Shown here piece after piece: positions 1-10,490 of a stretch of DNA of 64,000 nt (position 1 is its first letter; every line of letters starts with the position of its first letter). The position numbers and the translations under genes were made by a program. The notes below the pieces were generated by a model, which ran no database searches, had not been told where the DNA came from, and was given only the letters and a program-made list of their open reading frames with translations. The stretch is from Hydrangea macrophylla (lineage: Eukaryota > Streptophyta > Magnoliopsida > Cornales > Hydrangeaceae): the NCBI GenBank assembly GCA_033977485.1, contig CM066994.1, positions 84,568,871 through 84,632,870 on the forward strand, read 5' to 3'.

Positions 1-1051
1 TGAAAATCGAGAATGTAAATATGTTACACTCCCAACCAAGAGGATCGACGTAAATTTGTTACGAAGACCGAGAATATAAATTTGTTATATTCTCAAAACG
101 AGGGTTGACGCCAATTTGTTGCAAAAACTGAGAATGTAAAATATGTTACACTCCCAACCAAGAGGATCGACGTAAATTTGTTACGAAGACCGAGAATATA
201 AATTTGTTATATTCTCAAAACGAGGGTTGACGCCAATTTGTTGCAAAAATCGAGAATGTAAAATATGTTACACTCCCAACCAGAGAATCGACGTAAATTT
301 GTTATGAAGACCGAGAATATAAATTTGTTATATTCTCAAAACGAGGGTTGACGCAAATTTGTTGCAAAAATCGAGAATGTAAATATGTTACACTCCCAAC
401 CAGAGGATTGACGTAAATTTGTTACGAAGACCGAGAATATAAATTTGTTATATTCTCAAAACGAGGGTTGACGCAAATTTGTTGCGAAAACCGAGAATGT
501 AAATATGTTACACTCCCAACCAGAGGATCGACGTAAATTTGTTACGAAGACCGAGAATATAAATTTGTTATATTCTCAAAACAAGGGTTGACGCAAATTT
601 GTTGCGAAAACCGAGAATGTAAATATGTTACACTCCCAACCAGAGGATCGACGTAAATTTATTACGAAGACCGAGAATATAAATTTGTTATATTCTCAAA
701 ACGAGGGTTGACGCAAATTTGTTGCGAAAACCGAGAATGTAAATATGTTACACTCCCAACCAGAGGATCGACGTAAGTTTGTTACGAAGACCAAGAATAT
801 AAATTCGTTATATTATCAAAACGAGGGTTGACGCAAATTTGTTGCGAAAACTGAGAATGTAAATATATTACACTCCCAACCAGAGGATCAACGTAAATTT
901 GTTACGAAGACCGAGAATATAAATTCGTTATATTATCAAAACGAGGGTTGACACAAATTTGTTGCCAAAACCGAGAATGTAAATATGTTACACTCCCAAC
1001 CAGAGGATCGACGTAAATTTGTTACGAAGACCGAGAATATAAATTCGTTAT
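1..1051. repeat. 120-bp dimeric satellite array
   Basis: About 8.75 tandem units of 120 bp fill the left edge. Each unit is a dimer of two related 60-bp halves. One half carries gttacactcccaacc and agaggatcgacg; the other carries ttatattctcaaaacgaggg. Both share the frame cgagaat-taaat-tgttac, so this is a small higher-order repeat. Units differ by only a few substitutions. The array is cut at 1051 by an LTR retrotransposon and continues without loss at 9492. It probably belongs to the 3' UTR of the minus-strand Tat-like element whose 5' LTR is at 15161-18184. That placement is inferred; the tandem structure is seen directly. Confidence 0.93.
1047..1051. repeat. target site duplication (left), GTTAT
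   Basis: GTTAT directly precedes the LTR start TGATG and is repeated at 9492-9496 after the other LTR end GATCA. Removing the element and one copy restores the satellite phase exactly. Confidence 0.93.
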
Positions 1052-2400
1052 TGATGTTGTCAATATCAAGATATAAAAGTATACTTTACTTTTCAAAGGA
1101 TTTGCAGTGTGGAAGTAAAGGTCGAACCCACAGAGATTGATTACTACAGCAACTTAATTTTAAAACCTAAGTCTAATTAATTAAGAAAAACGGAGTTTGA
1201 TTTGGATTTAATTAAACTAATAACAATAAAAATAAATCTAAACTATGAAAGATATTAAAATTGTTTTAATGAATGTTTAAGGGAACCTAGGATTGCAAAT
1301 CCACCACTAGATTCATAATAGGAATATTTATGAATTACTTTAGCTTATTACGTTGGATGATTATGGGGAATTGTAGCTACAAGCCCAATTCCTCCGACAA
1401 GAAGATAATCATGGTTCAAGCACCAACATAATCCATCTGCGGATAGCACGAATTATCTCACACTAAACTAGGGTTGTGATCTAATCCGTCTAACCTAGGC
1501 ATGGACTATTCGGATACTTGATAGCACGAATCAATAAAGCACCATCACATGTAAACAATCTAAACAAGCACAGCAAGAATAGATCGTTGAGCACATCACA
1601 GTCAAAATAGATCTAAGACAAGAATAAACTTTGAAAGCAATGATTTAATCACTAGAAGTACGATTTATTTATAAAAATCCTCTAAACATGCGACTGTCAT
1701 CCATACATAATAAAACTAAAATAAAAGCATAAATAAAACCCTATTACTCGTCTAGGGCTTCATTGAAACCCTAGATGAATGATCTAGCCGTCCATAGAAG
1801 TAGTAGATAGCAAGAGGTTGATGGAGGAGGCCATGGAAACCCTTGGTCTTCTTCTTCTTCTCCTTGCTTCCCTCTCTTCAATGGCTGGAAGTATGGTTGT
1901 AGAATGTGTGTATAACAATTGCCAACCTCTAATTGAAGTAAAATAGAGTATATATAGATTTACAACAAGTTTTGGAAGCCTTTACAACTCGAAACGGACT
2001 GAAACTGATGTAATTTACAATCTGGACGTCATTCTGCAGTTTCGTTTGCACAGGAGTCTTCAGTACACTGAAATACGCAACATTGATTTTTGGGCATATC
2101 GCGCAAGCGCGACTTTTGGTACCTCGCGCGCGCGGATCGCGCGAGCGAGTTATTGGGGGTCTCGCGCGAGCGGATCGCGCTCGCGACTTCTGGATTCTCG
2201 CGCCCGCGGACCGCGCGCGCGACATTGGTTTTTCAGCTTCTTTCTTTCTGACTTTTCACCCTGTTTAGCCTGGTTTAGTTGATTTCTTCCAAAACCTGTC
2301 AGAAACTAGAAAACAGAGTAAAAATATACAAAAACAGGATAAAATGTACTAACAAATGCGCGTTAAAGGCATATAATTAGGATTAGTTCTCTCCCGATCA
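1052..2400 (-). repeat. 3' LTR (left copy) of the Gag-protease element
   Basis: 1349 bp starting TGATGTTGTC and ending CTCCCGATCA. It matches 8130-9491 almost base for base and lacks 13 bp near 2105 that the other copy has inside the CG-rich cluster. On the minus strand a TATA-like CTATATATAC lies near 1950-1960. Confidence 0.95.
2096..2226. repeat. CG-rich palindromic repeat cluster in the LTR
   Basis: Several degenerate units of the type tcgcgcgagcggatcgcg follow one another in otherwise AT-rich sequence. The units are self-complementary (CGCGCGAGCG type). In element sense the cluster lies in U3, upstream of the TATA-like site. Open frames across it are arginine/alanine/serine-rich artefacts of the repeat. 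Confidence 0.85.
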
Positions 2401-2413
2401 CACCCCCAAACCT
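2401..2413 (-). other. polypurine tract
   Basis: On the minus strand the bases entering the 3' LTR read aggtttgggggtg then TGATCGG. This tract is typical of Athila/Tat elements and marks plus-strand priming for reverse transcription. Confidence 0.85.
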
Positions 2414-4610
2414 ACATTTTGCTAGTCCTCGAGCAAAACTAAAATAAAAACTACTAATAAAAATCTATTCCATTTTCGTATGGATCACGATTGCATTTAG
2501 CGTATGCAACAAGCCTTTTAAACCCCTAGGTGTCCCTAGTCGGACGAGTGAAGTCTCGTGAGGGTTCTCGTCAACAAGTTACCCACAACCATCTTTATTA
2601 ACTTATAAATTTAAAAAGTTTTATTCAAATGAAAAACAAAACAATCAATACTCCTTATCATATAACACAATGATTTGAAATAGAATAACGAACAAGAAGA
2701 AAACGGAATCAAACGTCTACGTACATCATGAAAAACAATCTCAAGCACATGCAATGTACGAATCAATAGAGTTCCTCATAAGATTGCACGTGTGTGATGT
2801 GGTAGTCAAATAAACACGCGCATGTCATAAACTTGGAATATAACTCGGATAACCATCCAACTATGCTTCGACTACGAATCTCACAATGTCCATTACACTC
2901 TAAAATGAAACACTCAGAAACAGGTGTAATTTTTCTAATATATGGGAGCAAAGGAAATATATTTTCAAAACGAGAAATGCTCACATATGACTCGAAAAAG
3001 ACGCATGACACGAAAGAACAGTAGTCTCATGGATAAGATGCCAACAGTCAAGAAAAATTAATCATTACCATGTTTTAATCCCCTCCCATCATTTTCATAT
3101 CCGAACCATGTTCCCTAGGATCAAATAGGACTTTTCAAAGGTTGTAACGTGGCTCAGGTAATGGAAAACGATAGAATGGATTAATTGGGTAGGTTTAGAA
3201 TGGCATTGTAAGGCATGTTCGATCTATTTCATTCTTCTTCTACACACTTTCATCTTTTCTTTCTCTTCATTCCTTTTCATTCACTTTTCTTCTTTTCTTT
3301 CAATTTTTTTTTTCAACCTTCCTCTTCTTTCTTTTGTTTTCTTTTTCCTTTTTCTTTTTCTCGTTGCTTTTGAAACGAATATTCAATAAATAACAAGGCA
3401 ACCCCCCCAAACATCATCTTATTTTCTTCTTCTTCTCAATCACACATCGCCTTAACACCACTAAAAGGTGATCAATCTTTCAGAAGTGAACTCCAAGTTG
3501 ATCAAGTTGGAGCTTTAAAGAGGATAATGGTGGACAAAGAAAAAGAGGCATTTTAACGGCTCAAAGGGCGAACTAAGGAAATTTTATCTTTTATTGGCCG
3601 GTGGTAAACAAAGAAGGGCCTAAAATCACTTCCTATGGTTATATGGTTCTTCAATGCTTACGACGGAAGATTATTTAGCATGGTAACAAAGATTTTAACT
3701 TGACTATTAACCAAAACAAGAATAATGAGACTAAACAACAAGTAGATGCGCTATTTCAATGAAATTCGACAAACACAATATGTATTTATAACCCTCAAAA
3801 CAGAAAAGATAGGCTCAAAAGCTCACTGGGCTTAGTCTCCACCATGTGTTATCTAGAAATCCGAATTATATTATAGTTCACAACCAACATGTATTCTAAT
3901 GACTACGTGCAGTGCATAAGTTTATGTGCAAATCTATGATATAAAACTACGATTCGAACGATACATAACTTAAAACGCCATATCATAACTTTAGCAAATG
4001 TTTAATCACATCTTCTCTGGTTTACCATTCTATAACAATTCAAAGTTCTCTAACAAAAAGTATCAAATTAATATTGCAAAAACGTCGGTAATCATCGTTT
4101 ATTTAAACACACTTATTTCAAAATTTTCAAAATTAGTGCATAATATATGCATGTGTGTGCATACCCCCAAACCTAAACCTTTCATTGTCCCCAATGAAAC
4201 AATAAATCGAAAGGGAAGTACGTAAGAAAGTAACGATAATACCTCAATCTCGGCACTAACAAACAGGTGAACACAAAGGAATATGTCTATAAAGTTCAAT
4301 GTTACCTGTGAATACTAGATAAACTAAAAGAAACTAACAAAAGAATATTAAAAATAAATGAAACTAAACTATAAAATATAAGTCGATAAACTAATCTAAA
4401 CTAAACTAAACGAATAACCGGAATAAAACGGAAAAGTATAGATGTAATAAGGAAAACAACAACTAACTCGATCTATAATGGCTAAAAAAAACAAAAACAG
4501 AAACGAAAACATTATCAGAACAAGTATGGGGGAAAGATACAGAAAACAAAAGAAAATATGCAGAAATGGGGGTATCGCGCGAGCGGCCGTCGCGCGCGCG
4601 AATTCCCAGC

Positions 4611-4647
<37 letters not shown>

Positions 4648-4880
4648 CGCGCGAGGAGAACCTGAGGTCTCATAAAAAGAAAACAACGAAAAAAACACTA
4701 AGGGGCAATCTCGCGCCAGCGGGCCGCGCGCGCGAGAATGGTTTCTTCCACTTTTTGATTAAAATTATGTATATAGTATTAAAATAAATTAATGCCAACC
4801 CCCAAACCTGTCCAGAATGTCCAAAACAGACACAAACAGACCCAAAAACGTCCAAAATTAAGAAAAACGAATGAAATAAA
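2414..4880 (-). other. 3' untranslated region of the Gag-protease element
   Basis: About 2.5 kb with no coding region. On the minus strand it contains the segment aaccctcacgagac...cctaggggtttaaa near 2515-2575, which reappears on the plus strand at 25310-25360 in a second Athila-like element. It also contains cattggggacaatgaaaggtttaggtttgggggt near 4160-4200, shared in altered form at 41400-41435. Pyrimidine-rich DNA fills 3220-3370 and a long T run sits at 4614-4640. Nothing resembling RT or integrase is seen in any frame. Confidence 0.75.
4572..4738. repeat. CG-rich repeat clusters in the 3' UTR
   Basis: Two short blocks (about 4574-4604 and 4708-4736) of tcgcgcgagcgg / cgcgcgcgcga type repeat the LTR cluster motif. 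They flank a 27-base T run. The same arrangement is seen at 40862-40995 in a second copy of the family. Confidence 0.75.
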
Positions 4881-4906
4881 GCTTGGGTTGCCTCCCAAGA
4901 AGCGCT
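4881..4906 (-). other. conserved hairpin after the Gag-protease stop codon
   Basis: On the minus strand agcgcttcttgggaggcaac followed by ccaagc forms a stem CTTGGG/CCCAAG with loop AGGCAA (in element sense). It sits about 40 bases past the ORF end. The copy at 40694-40716 keeps the stem but lost most of the loop (cttgggacccaag). From memory, a TTGGGAGGCAACCCAA motif recurs in many Athila/Tat elements. Its role is unknown. Confidence 0.6.
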
Positions 4907-4945
4907 AACTTTTACGTCTTTAGCTAGACCTTTCTAGCATAAGAC

Positions 4946-7648
4946 TCACGGAGGCCGTAAATCGGACTGTGTACCCCTAAGGATGTCAGGTAGAGCTCGA
5001 TGGTAAGCAGAAATAACATCGCTTTGAATTAAATCGATTAACGGTTTGTCATTATGTTCGAATCGATTTCTTACCTTCCGAGTAGATTCCGCATTAGGAT
5101 CCACGGGATTAGGATTCATCCACTCTTCATCGTCCGCTATATTATTTTTCCCACTCACCTTTATTTCTTTAGTAGGCTCAATATTCCGTGTTACCCCACC
5201 TTCCGCCTCACTTAGGGAATCGTCGTTTTTAGGAGGTTGATCCATAGCATTAAAAACGTTTAATTTTAAGTTCATGTTCCCAAATGACACTTTCATTACC
5301 CCCGTCCGACAGTTAACACGTGCGTTAGCGGTTGCTAAGAATGGACGGCCTAAGATGACAGGAGTATGTTTCCTAGCATCTAGCACCGGTTCGGTGTCAA
5401 GGACCATAAAATCTACAGGATAGAAACATTGATCAACTTTTACCAGCACTTCCTCGATGATTCCTCTCGGTACTTTGACAGAACGATCCGCTAACTGAAT
5501 AGTAGCGGCCGTAGGCTTGAGTTCACCTAATCCTAATTATTTATAGACGTGATAAGGTAAAAGGTTAACACTCGCTCCTAAGTCAAGGAGAGCCCTATGA
5601 ATGATAGTGTCACCTATGACACATGAAATCGTAGGCGTACCTGGATCTTTATATTTTGGAGGAGCGTGTTGGAATATAGAGCTTACTTTTTCCGTGAGAA
5701 AGACCTTTTTAGGAGTATGACTCCGTATTTTGCGCTTTTGAGTACAAAGGTCTTTTAGACATTTAGCATAAGCGGGAATTTGTTTTATAGCGTCGAGGAA
5801 AGGAATATTTATTTTAACCTGTTTGAACACCTCGAGTATATCCTCAACCTTAGACTTTTTATTTGTAAGATTAGACGGCTCCCCAACATTAGGTGGATAT
5901 GGCATTCTCGGAATATAATTTGTTGGGACCGATTCGGTTTCTTTTTTATTTTTATCCATGTCCTCACCCATCTTATTCGAGTTAGTATTCATATCTTTAA
6001 CATTCTTATTCGGGATTTCTTTTACCTCTTCCTCTCGTGTAGTCAACCTAGTTGAGACGGCGTTTACTTGTTCATTCGACCCCTTAACCTCATATTGTCC
6101 CTTAGGGTTTTGAATTGTTTGACTAGGCAACGTTCCCTCGTTTCTACGACTCACTACAGTAGCTAATTGTCCCATTTGGGATTCAAGCTTCGCAATAGAT
6201 TGTGTGTGTGAGTGCACTATTTGTGCTTGTGCCTGGACTTGCGTTTCAATAGTCTTAAGGGATGCCAACACCTTTTCCTTGAAAGCATTACCCCTTGAAG
6301 GATTCGAATTAGGAGGCGGGTGTTGGTATTGATTAGGTTGAAACTGAGGTCGATACGCATTTGGAAAATTAGTCGCCTCATTAGGATTATTATTATTATT
6401 TTTCCACGAGAAGTTAGGATGGTTTCTCCATGGCGCATCCGGATTATTAGTAGTTGCATTATAATTATTTCGTGGGTATTGTTGAATAGAATTAATGTGT
6501 TGCTCCACGAATTCCGGAAATTGACTCGCCGATGGGCATGCAAGTATCGAATGTGAAGGATCAGAACATAATGCACAAATTTCACGAGCGGTTGGGGCTG
6601 TCGTTTGGTTCATTGTTAAAAGTCGGTCAAGTTTGTTAGATAGTTCTTTTATTTCAATTGATTGACTTGACTCGAATTTTACATCCCTCTTAGGTTGATT
6701 AAGATATCCTTCCGAACGGACAGACACCGTTTGGTGCATCGAATTCTCGCTTAACGTTTCAAACATTTTCCAGGCCTCGTCGGCGCTTTTGTGTAGGAAG
6801 GTTCCCGCACAAACGGCATCGACGGTGTTCCTAACAGAGGGAATAAGCCCCTCATAGAAGACCTGAACAAGTTGCCACTTAGGAACTTGATGATGTGGAC
6901 ACGAACGTAATAATTCTTTAAATTTTTCCCACGTGTCATAAAGTGATTCCCCATCTTGCATTACAAAATTGGTTATTGATTTTCTTATCTGGTTCGTACG
7001 CATAATAGGGAAAAACTTTTGTAAAAATGCGGTGTGTAAGTCTTCCCATGTTCTAATTGTGTTTGGCTCCAAAGATTGGAGCCAATATTTAGCTTTGTCC
7101 TTTAATGAGAATGGAAAGAGCCGCATTTTTAATTCATCATCAGTAAGATTTTGAATTTTCAAAGTAGAACATATATCTTGAAAATCTCCTAAGTGTTTAT
7201 ATGGATCTTCATTTAAACGGCCATGGAAAGATGGAAGTAGCGAGATTGTAGACGACTTTATCTCAAAGTGAGATGTCGTCGCCTCCGGTAATTCAATACA
7301 TGTTTGCGGCGTGTAAGTCGTAGGGATAAAATAATCTTTAAGTGGAGGAGGTGGTGGTATATTAGGATTATTCATATTAGCTCCGTTGTTATTTTGGCTA
7401 TTGTCGTTATTATTTCCAATATCTGCCATTTTAATTGGTTCTATGTTATTAAAGCGTGGTTTCTTTAGTTTTTGAAGAGTACTACGTATTTCAGATTCAA
7501 ATAAGGACGTTGGTTTTGGTGTCAAATCGTCGTCTATTACAAACCTAGTTCCAGAATTTAAGTGTGAAGACTTGTTAAGTCTTAATGTACGTTCAAGTTC
7601 AGAGTCTAAAGGTTGTAATTCCGGTTTGTTTGAACGTGTACCTAACAT
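4946..7648 (-). pseudogene. Gag-protease ORF with one in-frame stop (Athila-like)
   Basis: The start ATG is at 7648. Residues about 140-290 form the retrotransposon Gag core (KDKAKYWLQSLEP, FLQKFFP). Asparagine/proline-rich linkers flank it. A CCHC knuckle CALCSDPSHSILAC lies near residue 360. The protease motif LLDLGASVNLLP falls near residue 688, typical of Athila/Tat proteases. At 5537-5539 a TAA replaces the CAA (Gln) kept in the related copy at 40062. The frame then continues unchanged through the rest of the protease (VILGRPFLATANARVN) to the true stop at 4946. The second family copy ends at the same place with a similar tail, so the protein naturally stops after the protease. Gag would package RNA into particles and the protease would process it. 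RT and integrase must come from another element. Confidence 0.92.
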
Positions 7649-8105
7649 AAACTAAAAGAAAAGAAAAGAAATTAAAAACAAAGACTGACTCAACTAAAAA
7701 AACAAATAGCAAGCAGTCACGCAACTAAGATAACAAGCACTCAACTACTATGATGCATGAATATTATCTTGTAATGCAATGACCGCGTCAAGCCCAGCGC
7801 CCCGGGTTTCCTAGCTAATGCAGTGCAATTAACCCTAAACTAATGCAAATAGTGCGTCACAGTGCCCTGACTTACAGCGGTTTAAAGCGAATTCCAAAGG
7901 AAGCAATTTATTTAATTGTATTTATATTTTTATTTGCGTAAGCTCCTTTGATGTAATTAGCTGCTCCACTCGGAAACGTTGACTACAAAATAAAAAAAAA
8001 CAAGTTAGTAACTAAAAACAAAAACAGAAAATAAGAAAAATAAACACTAATCTAATATTTACGAATTAACTAAACTACGATTATAAAACTAAGAGTAGTA
8101 ATGCA
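7649..8105 (-). other. 5' leader of the Gag-protease element
   Basis: 457 bp between the primer binding site and the gag ATG, A/T-rich, with no ORF of note. It probably holds dimerisation and packaging signals; none can be pointed to by eye. Confidence 0.6.
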
Positions 8106-8124
8106 ATCCCCGGCAACGGCGCCA
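8106..8124 (-). other. primer binding site, tRNA-Asp
   Basis: The plus strand reads atccccggcaacggcgcca, the 3' end of plant tRNA-Asp(GUC) including CCA over 19 bases. It is five bases from the LTR at 8130. A tRNA-Asp primer is common in Athila-type elements. Confidence 0.93.
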
Positions 8125-9026
8125 AAAATTGATCTTGTCAATATCAAGATATAAAAGTATACTTTACTTTTCAAAGGATTTGCAGTGTGGAAGTAAAGGT
8201 CGAACCCACAGAGATTGATTACTACAGCAACTTAATTTTAAAACCTAAGTCTAATTAATTAAGAAAAACGGAGTTTGATTTGGATTTAATTAAACTAATA
8301 ACAATAAAAATAAATCTAAACTATGAAAGCAATTAAAATTGTTTTAATGAATGTTTAAGGGAACCTAGGATTGCAAATCCACCACTAGATTCATAATAGG
8401 AATATTTATGAATTACTTTAGCTTATTACGTTGGATGATTATGGGGAATTGTAGCTACAAGCCCAATTCCTCCGACAAGAAGATAATCATGGTTCAAGCA
8501 CCAACATAATCCATCTGCGGATAGCACGAATTATCTCACACTAAACTAGGGTTGTGATCTAATCCGTCTAACCTAGGCATGGACTATTCGGATACTTGAT
8601 AGCACGAATCAATAAAGCACCATCACATGTAAACAATCTAAACAAGCACAGCAAGAATAGATCGTTGAGCACATCACAGTCAAAATAGATCTAAGACAAG
8701 AATAAACTTTGAAAGCAATGATTTAATCACTAGAAGTACGATTTATTTATAAAAATCCTCTAAACATGCGACTGTCATCCATACATAATAAAACTAAAAT
8801 AAAAGCATAAATAAAACCCTATTACTCGTCTAGGGCTTCATTGAAACCCTAGATCAATGATCTAGCCGTCCATAGAAGTAGTAGATAGCAAGAGGTTGAT
8901 GGAGGAGGCTATGGAAACCCTTGGTCTTCTTCTTCTTCTCCTTGCTTCCCTCTCTTCAATGGCTGGAAGTATGGTTGTAGAATGTGTGTATAACAATTGC
9001 CAACCTCTAATTGAAGTAAAATAGAG

Positions 9027-9034
9027 TGTATATA
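9027..9034 (-). promoter_or_regulatory. candidate TATA box
   Basis: Minus strand ctatatac, about 460 nt into the LTR and about 145 nt downstream of the CG-rich palindrome cluster. The other LTR has ctatatat at the same place. Confidence 0.5.
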
Positions 9035-9172
9035 GATTTACAACAAGTTTTGGAAGCCTTTACAACTCGAAACGGACTGAAACTGATGTAATTTACAATC
9101 TGGACGTCATTCTGTAGTTTCGTTTGCACAGGAGTCTTCAGTACACTGAAATACGCAACATTGATTTTTGGG

Positions 9173-9316
9173 CATATCGCGCGAGTGGGTCGCGCGAGCG
9201 CGACTTTTGGTACCTCGCGCGCGCGGATCGCGCGAGCGAGTTATTGGGGGTCTCGCGCGAGCGGATCGCGCTCGCGACTTCTGGATTCTCGCTCCCGCGG
9301 ACCGCGCGCGCGACAT
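9173..9316. repeat. CG-rich palindromic repeat cluster in the 5' LTR
   Basis: This is the same cluster as 2096-2226 with one more sub-unit (gagtgggtcgcgc). CpG is retained at very high density for a transposon, which fits a recent insertion. Confidence 0.85.
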
Positions 9317-9491
9317 TGGTTTTTCAGCTTCTTTCTTTCTGACTTTTCACCCTGTTTAGCCTGGTTTAGTTGATTTCTTCCAAAACCTGTCAGAAACTAG
9401 AAAACAGAGTAAAAGTATACAAAAACAGGATAAAATGTACTAACAAATGCGCGTTAAAGGCATATAATTAGGATTAGTTCTCTCCCGATCA

Positions 9492-9565
9492 GTTATATTC
9501 TCAAAACGAGGGTTGACGCAAATTTGTTGCGAAAATCGAGAATGTAAATCCGTTACACTCCCAAA
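9492..9565. repeat. resumed end of the 120-bp satellite
   Basis: It starts with the second target duplication GTTAT and continues attctcaaaacgaggg, the exact continuation of the half-unit cut at 1051. One more gttacactccc half follows, then the array ends. Confidence 0.92.
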
Positions 9566-9589
9566 AATGGGGCAACCATATTTGGATAG

Positions 9590-9800
9590 ATCAGGAGTCA
9601 ATTAGACTCAAAGAATTTTCAAATTTCCAAAATTTGGGAGTCGAATTGACTCGAACGAATTCAAATTTTCAAAGAGAATTTTAAATTTCAAAATCGGAGT
9701 CACTTCGACTACACAAAAATTTCAATTTACAACATTAGAGTCAATTCGACTCAGAAGAATTTGAATTTTCAAAATCGGGAGTTTGAATGAGACTCAAAGA
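9590..9800. repeat. degenerate minisatellite with GAGTC...GACTC palindromes
   Basis: About four units of roughly 50 bp share gagtcaattcgactc, an imperfect palindrome, followed by A/T-rich gaatttgaattttcaaaatc. A similar block occurs at 10215-10490. Confidence 0.75.
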
Positions 9801-9814
9801 ATCATTGAGGAACA

Positions 9815-10078
9815 ACGCGAATGCGAGGTTGCCACAAATTATGCTGCCATTGAGGACTAATGCAAAAGATGCTGTCATTCAGGACTAATGCAAGGTTGCC
9901 ATTGAGGACTAATGCAAAAGATGCTGTCATTCAGGACTAATGCAAGGTTGCCATTGAGGACTAACACCAATAATGCTGCCATTGAGGACTAACGCAAGGT
10001 TTCCATTGAGGACTAACACCAATAATGTTGCCATTGAGGACTAATGCAAGGTTGCAGAAAGCTGCCATTGAGGACTTA
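9815..10078. repeat. 52-bp minisatellite
   Basis: About four to five units of gatgctgtcattcaggacta plus atgcaaggttgccattgagg-type sequence. Each unit is itself two halves of 24-28 bp sharing att(g/c)aggactaa. A looser version with gccactca and ttacattgcaaaa continues to about 10200. Confidence 0.85.
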
Positions 10079-10214
10079 TGCTTAGAGAAGAGAAGATATT
10101 GGTCAATAGCCACTCATTACATTGCAAAAATGATGGTCAAAAGCCACTCAGGGACTTACATTGCAAAAGTGGAGATCAACAGCCTTGTAAGGAGACTTAC
10201 GTAAATTTTATTCA

Positions 10215-10490
10215 AAAAATCGAGAGTCAATCAGACTCAAATCAATTCAACTTTTCAAAATCAGGAGTTAATCAGACTCCATTCAACTCAGATTTTCAAA
10301 ATCAAAAATCAATCAGACTCCATTTATTTCACTTTCCACATCAAGAGTCAGTCAGACTCAAATAAGTTCAATTTTACCAAAATCCGGAGTCATTTTGACT
10401 CAAATCAAGTTCGAATTCCACTTATTAGGAGTCGATCAGACTTAATTCAAATTATTTTCTAAACGAGACTCAAAGAATTTGAACAGAGCT
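10215..10490. repeat. second GAGTC...GACTC minisatellite block
   Basis: About five degenerate units with gagtcaatcagactcaaat and ttcaattttcaaaatc, related to 9590-9800. The two blocks bracket the 52-bp minisatellite. Confidence 0.75.

Larger units (their letters stand above)
1052..9491 (-). mobile_element. complete Athila-like Ty3/gypsy retrotransposon encoding only Gag-protease
   Basis: An 8.44-kb element with direct LTRs (1052-2400 and 8130-9491), TGATC/GATCA termini, a 5-bp target duplication, a tRNA-Asp primer binding site and a TTTGGGGGTG polypurine tract. Coding sense is minus. It encodes one ORF with Gag, a CCHC knuckle and an Athila/Tat-style protease (DLGAS motif). There is no reverse transcriptase, RNase H or integrase anywhere between the LTRs, so it is non-autonomous. 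By eye the LTRs differ at about ten substitutions plus one 13-bp indel over 1.35 kb. That is under 1% divergence, a young insertion. A single nonsense codon interrupts the ORF. It resembles the TR-GAG type of non-autonomous element (knowledge of type; family name not assigned). Confidence 0.93.
8130..9491 (-). repeat. 5' LTR (right copy) of the Gag-protease element
   Basis: 1362 bp, TGATCTTGTC...CCCGATCA. It is the functional promoter LTR because the primer binding site adjoins it. It differs from 1052-2400 by about ten substitutions and a 13-bp indel. Confidence 0.95.

Noticed and set aside
1929..2282. Open frames of 60-100 codons on both strands (Arg/Ala/Ser-rich) across the LTR CG cluster, repeated at 9107-9373
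   Set aside because: They exist only because the CG-rich repeat lacks stops; both strands and several frames are open at once and there is no domain.
6217..6585. Open frames of 60-120 codons overlapping the Gag-protease ORF on either strand
   Set aside because: Shadows of the long gag frame; no independent motif.
8101..8124. A tRNA-Asp gene
   Set aside because: Only the last 19 bases of tRNA-Asp are matched and they sit exactly at the LTR edge, so it is a primer binding site.
9815..10078. CRISPR-like direct repeats
   Set aside because: Units are contiguous degenerate tandem repeats with no unique spacers, in plant nuclear DNA with no cas genes.
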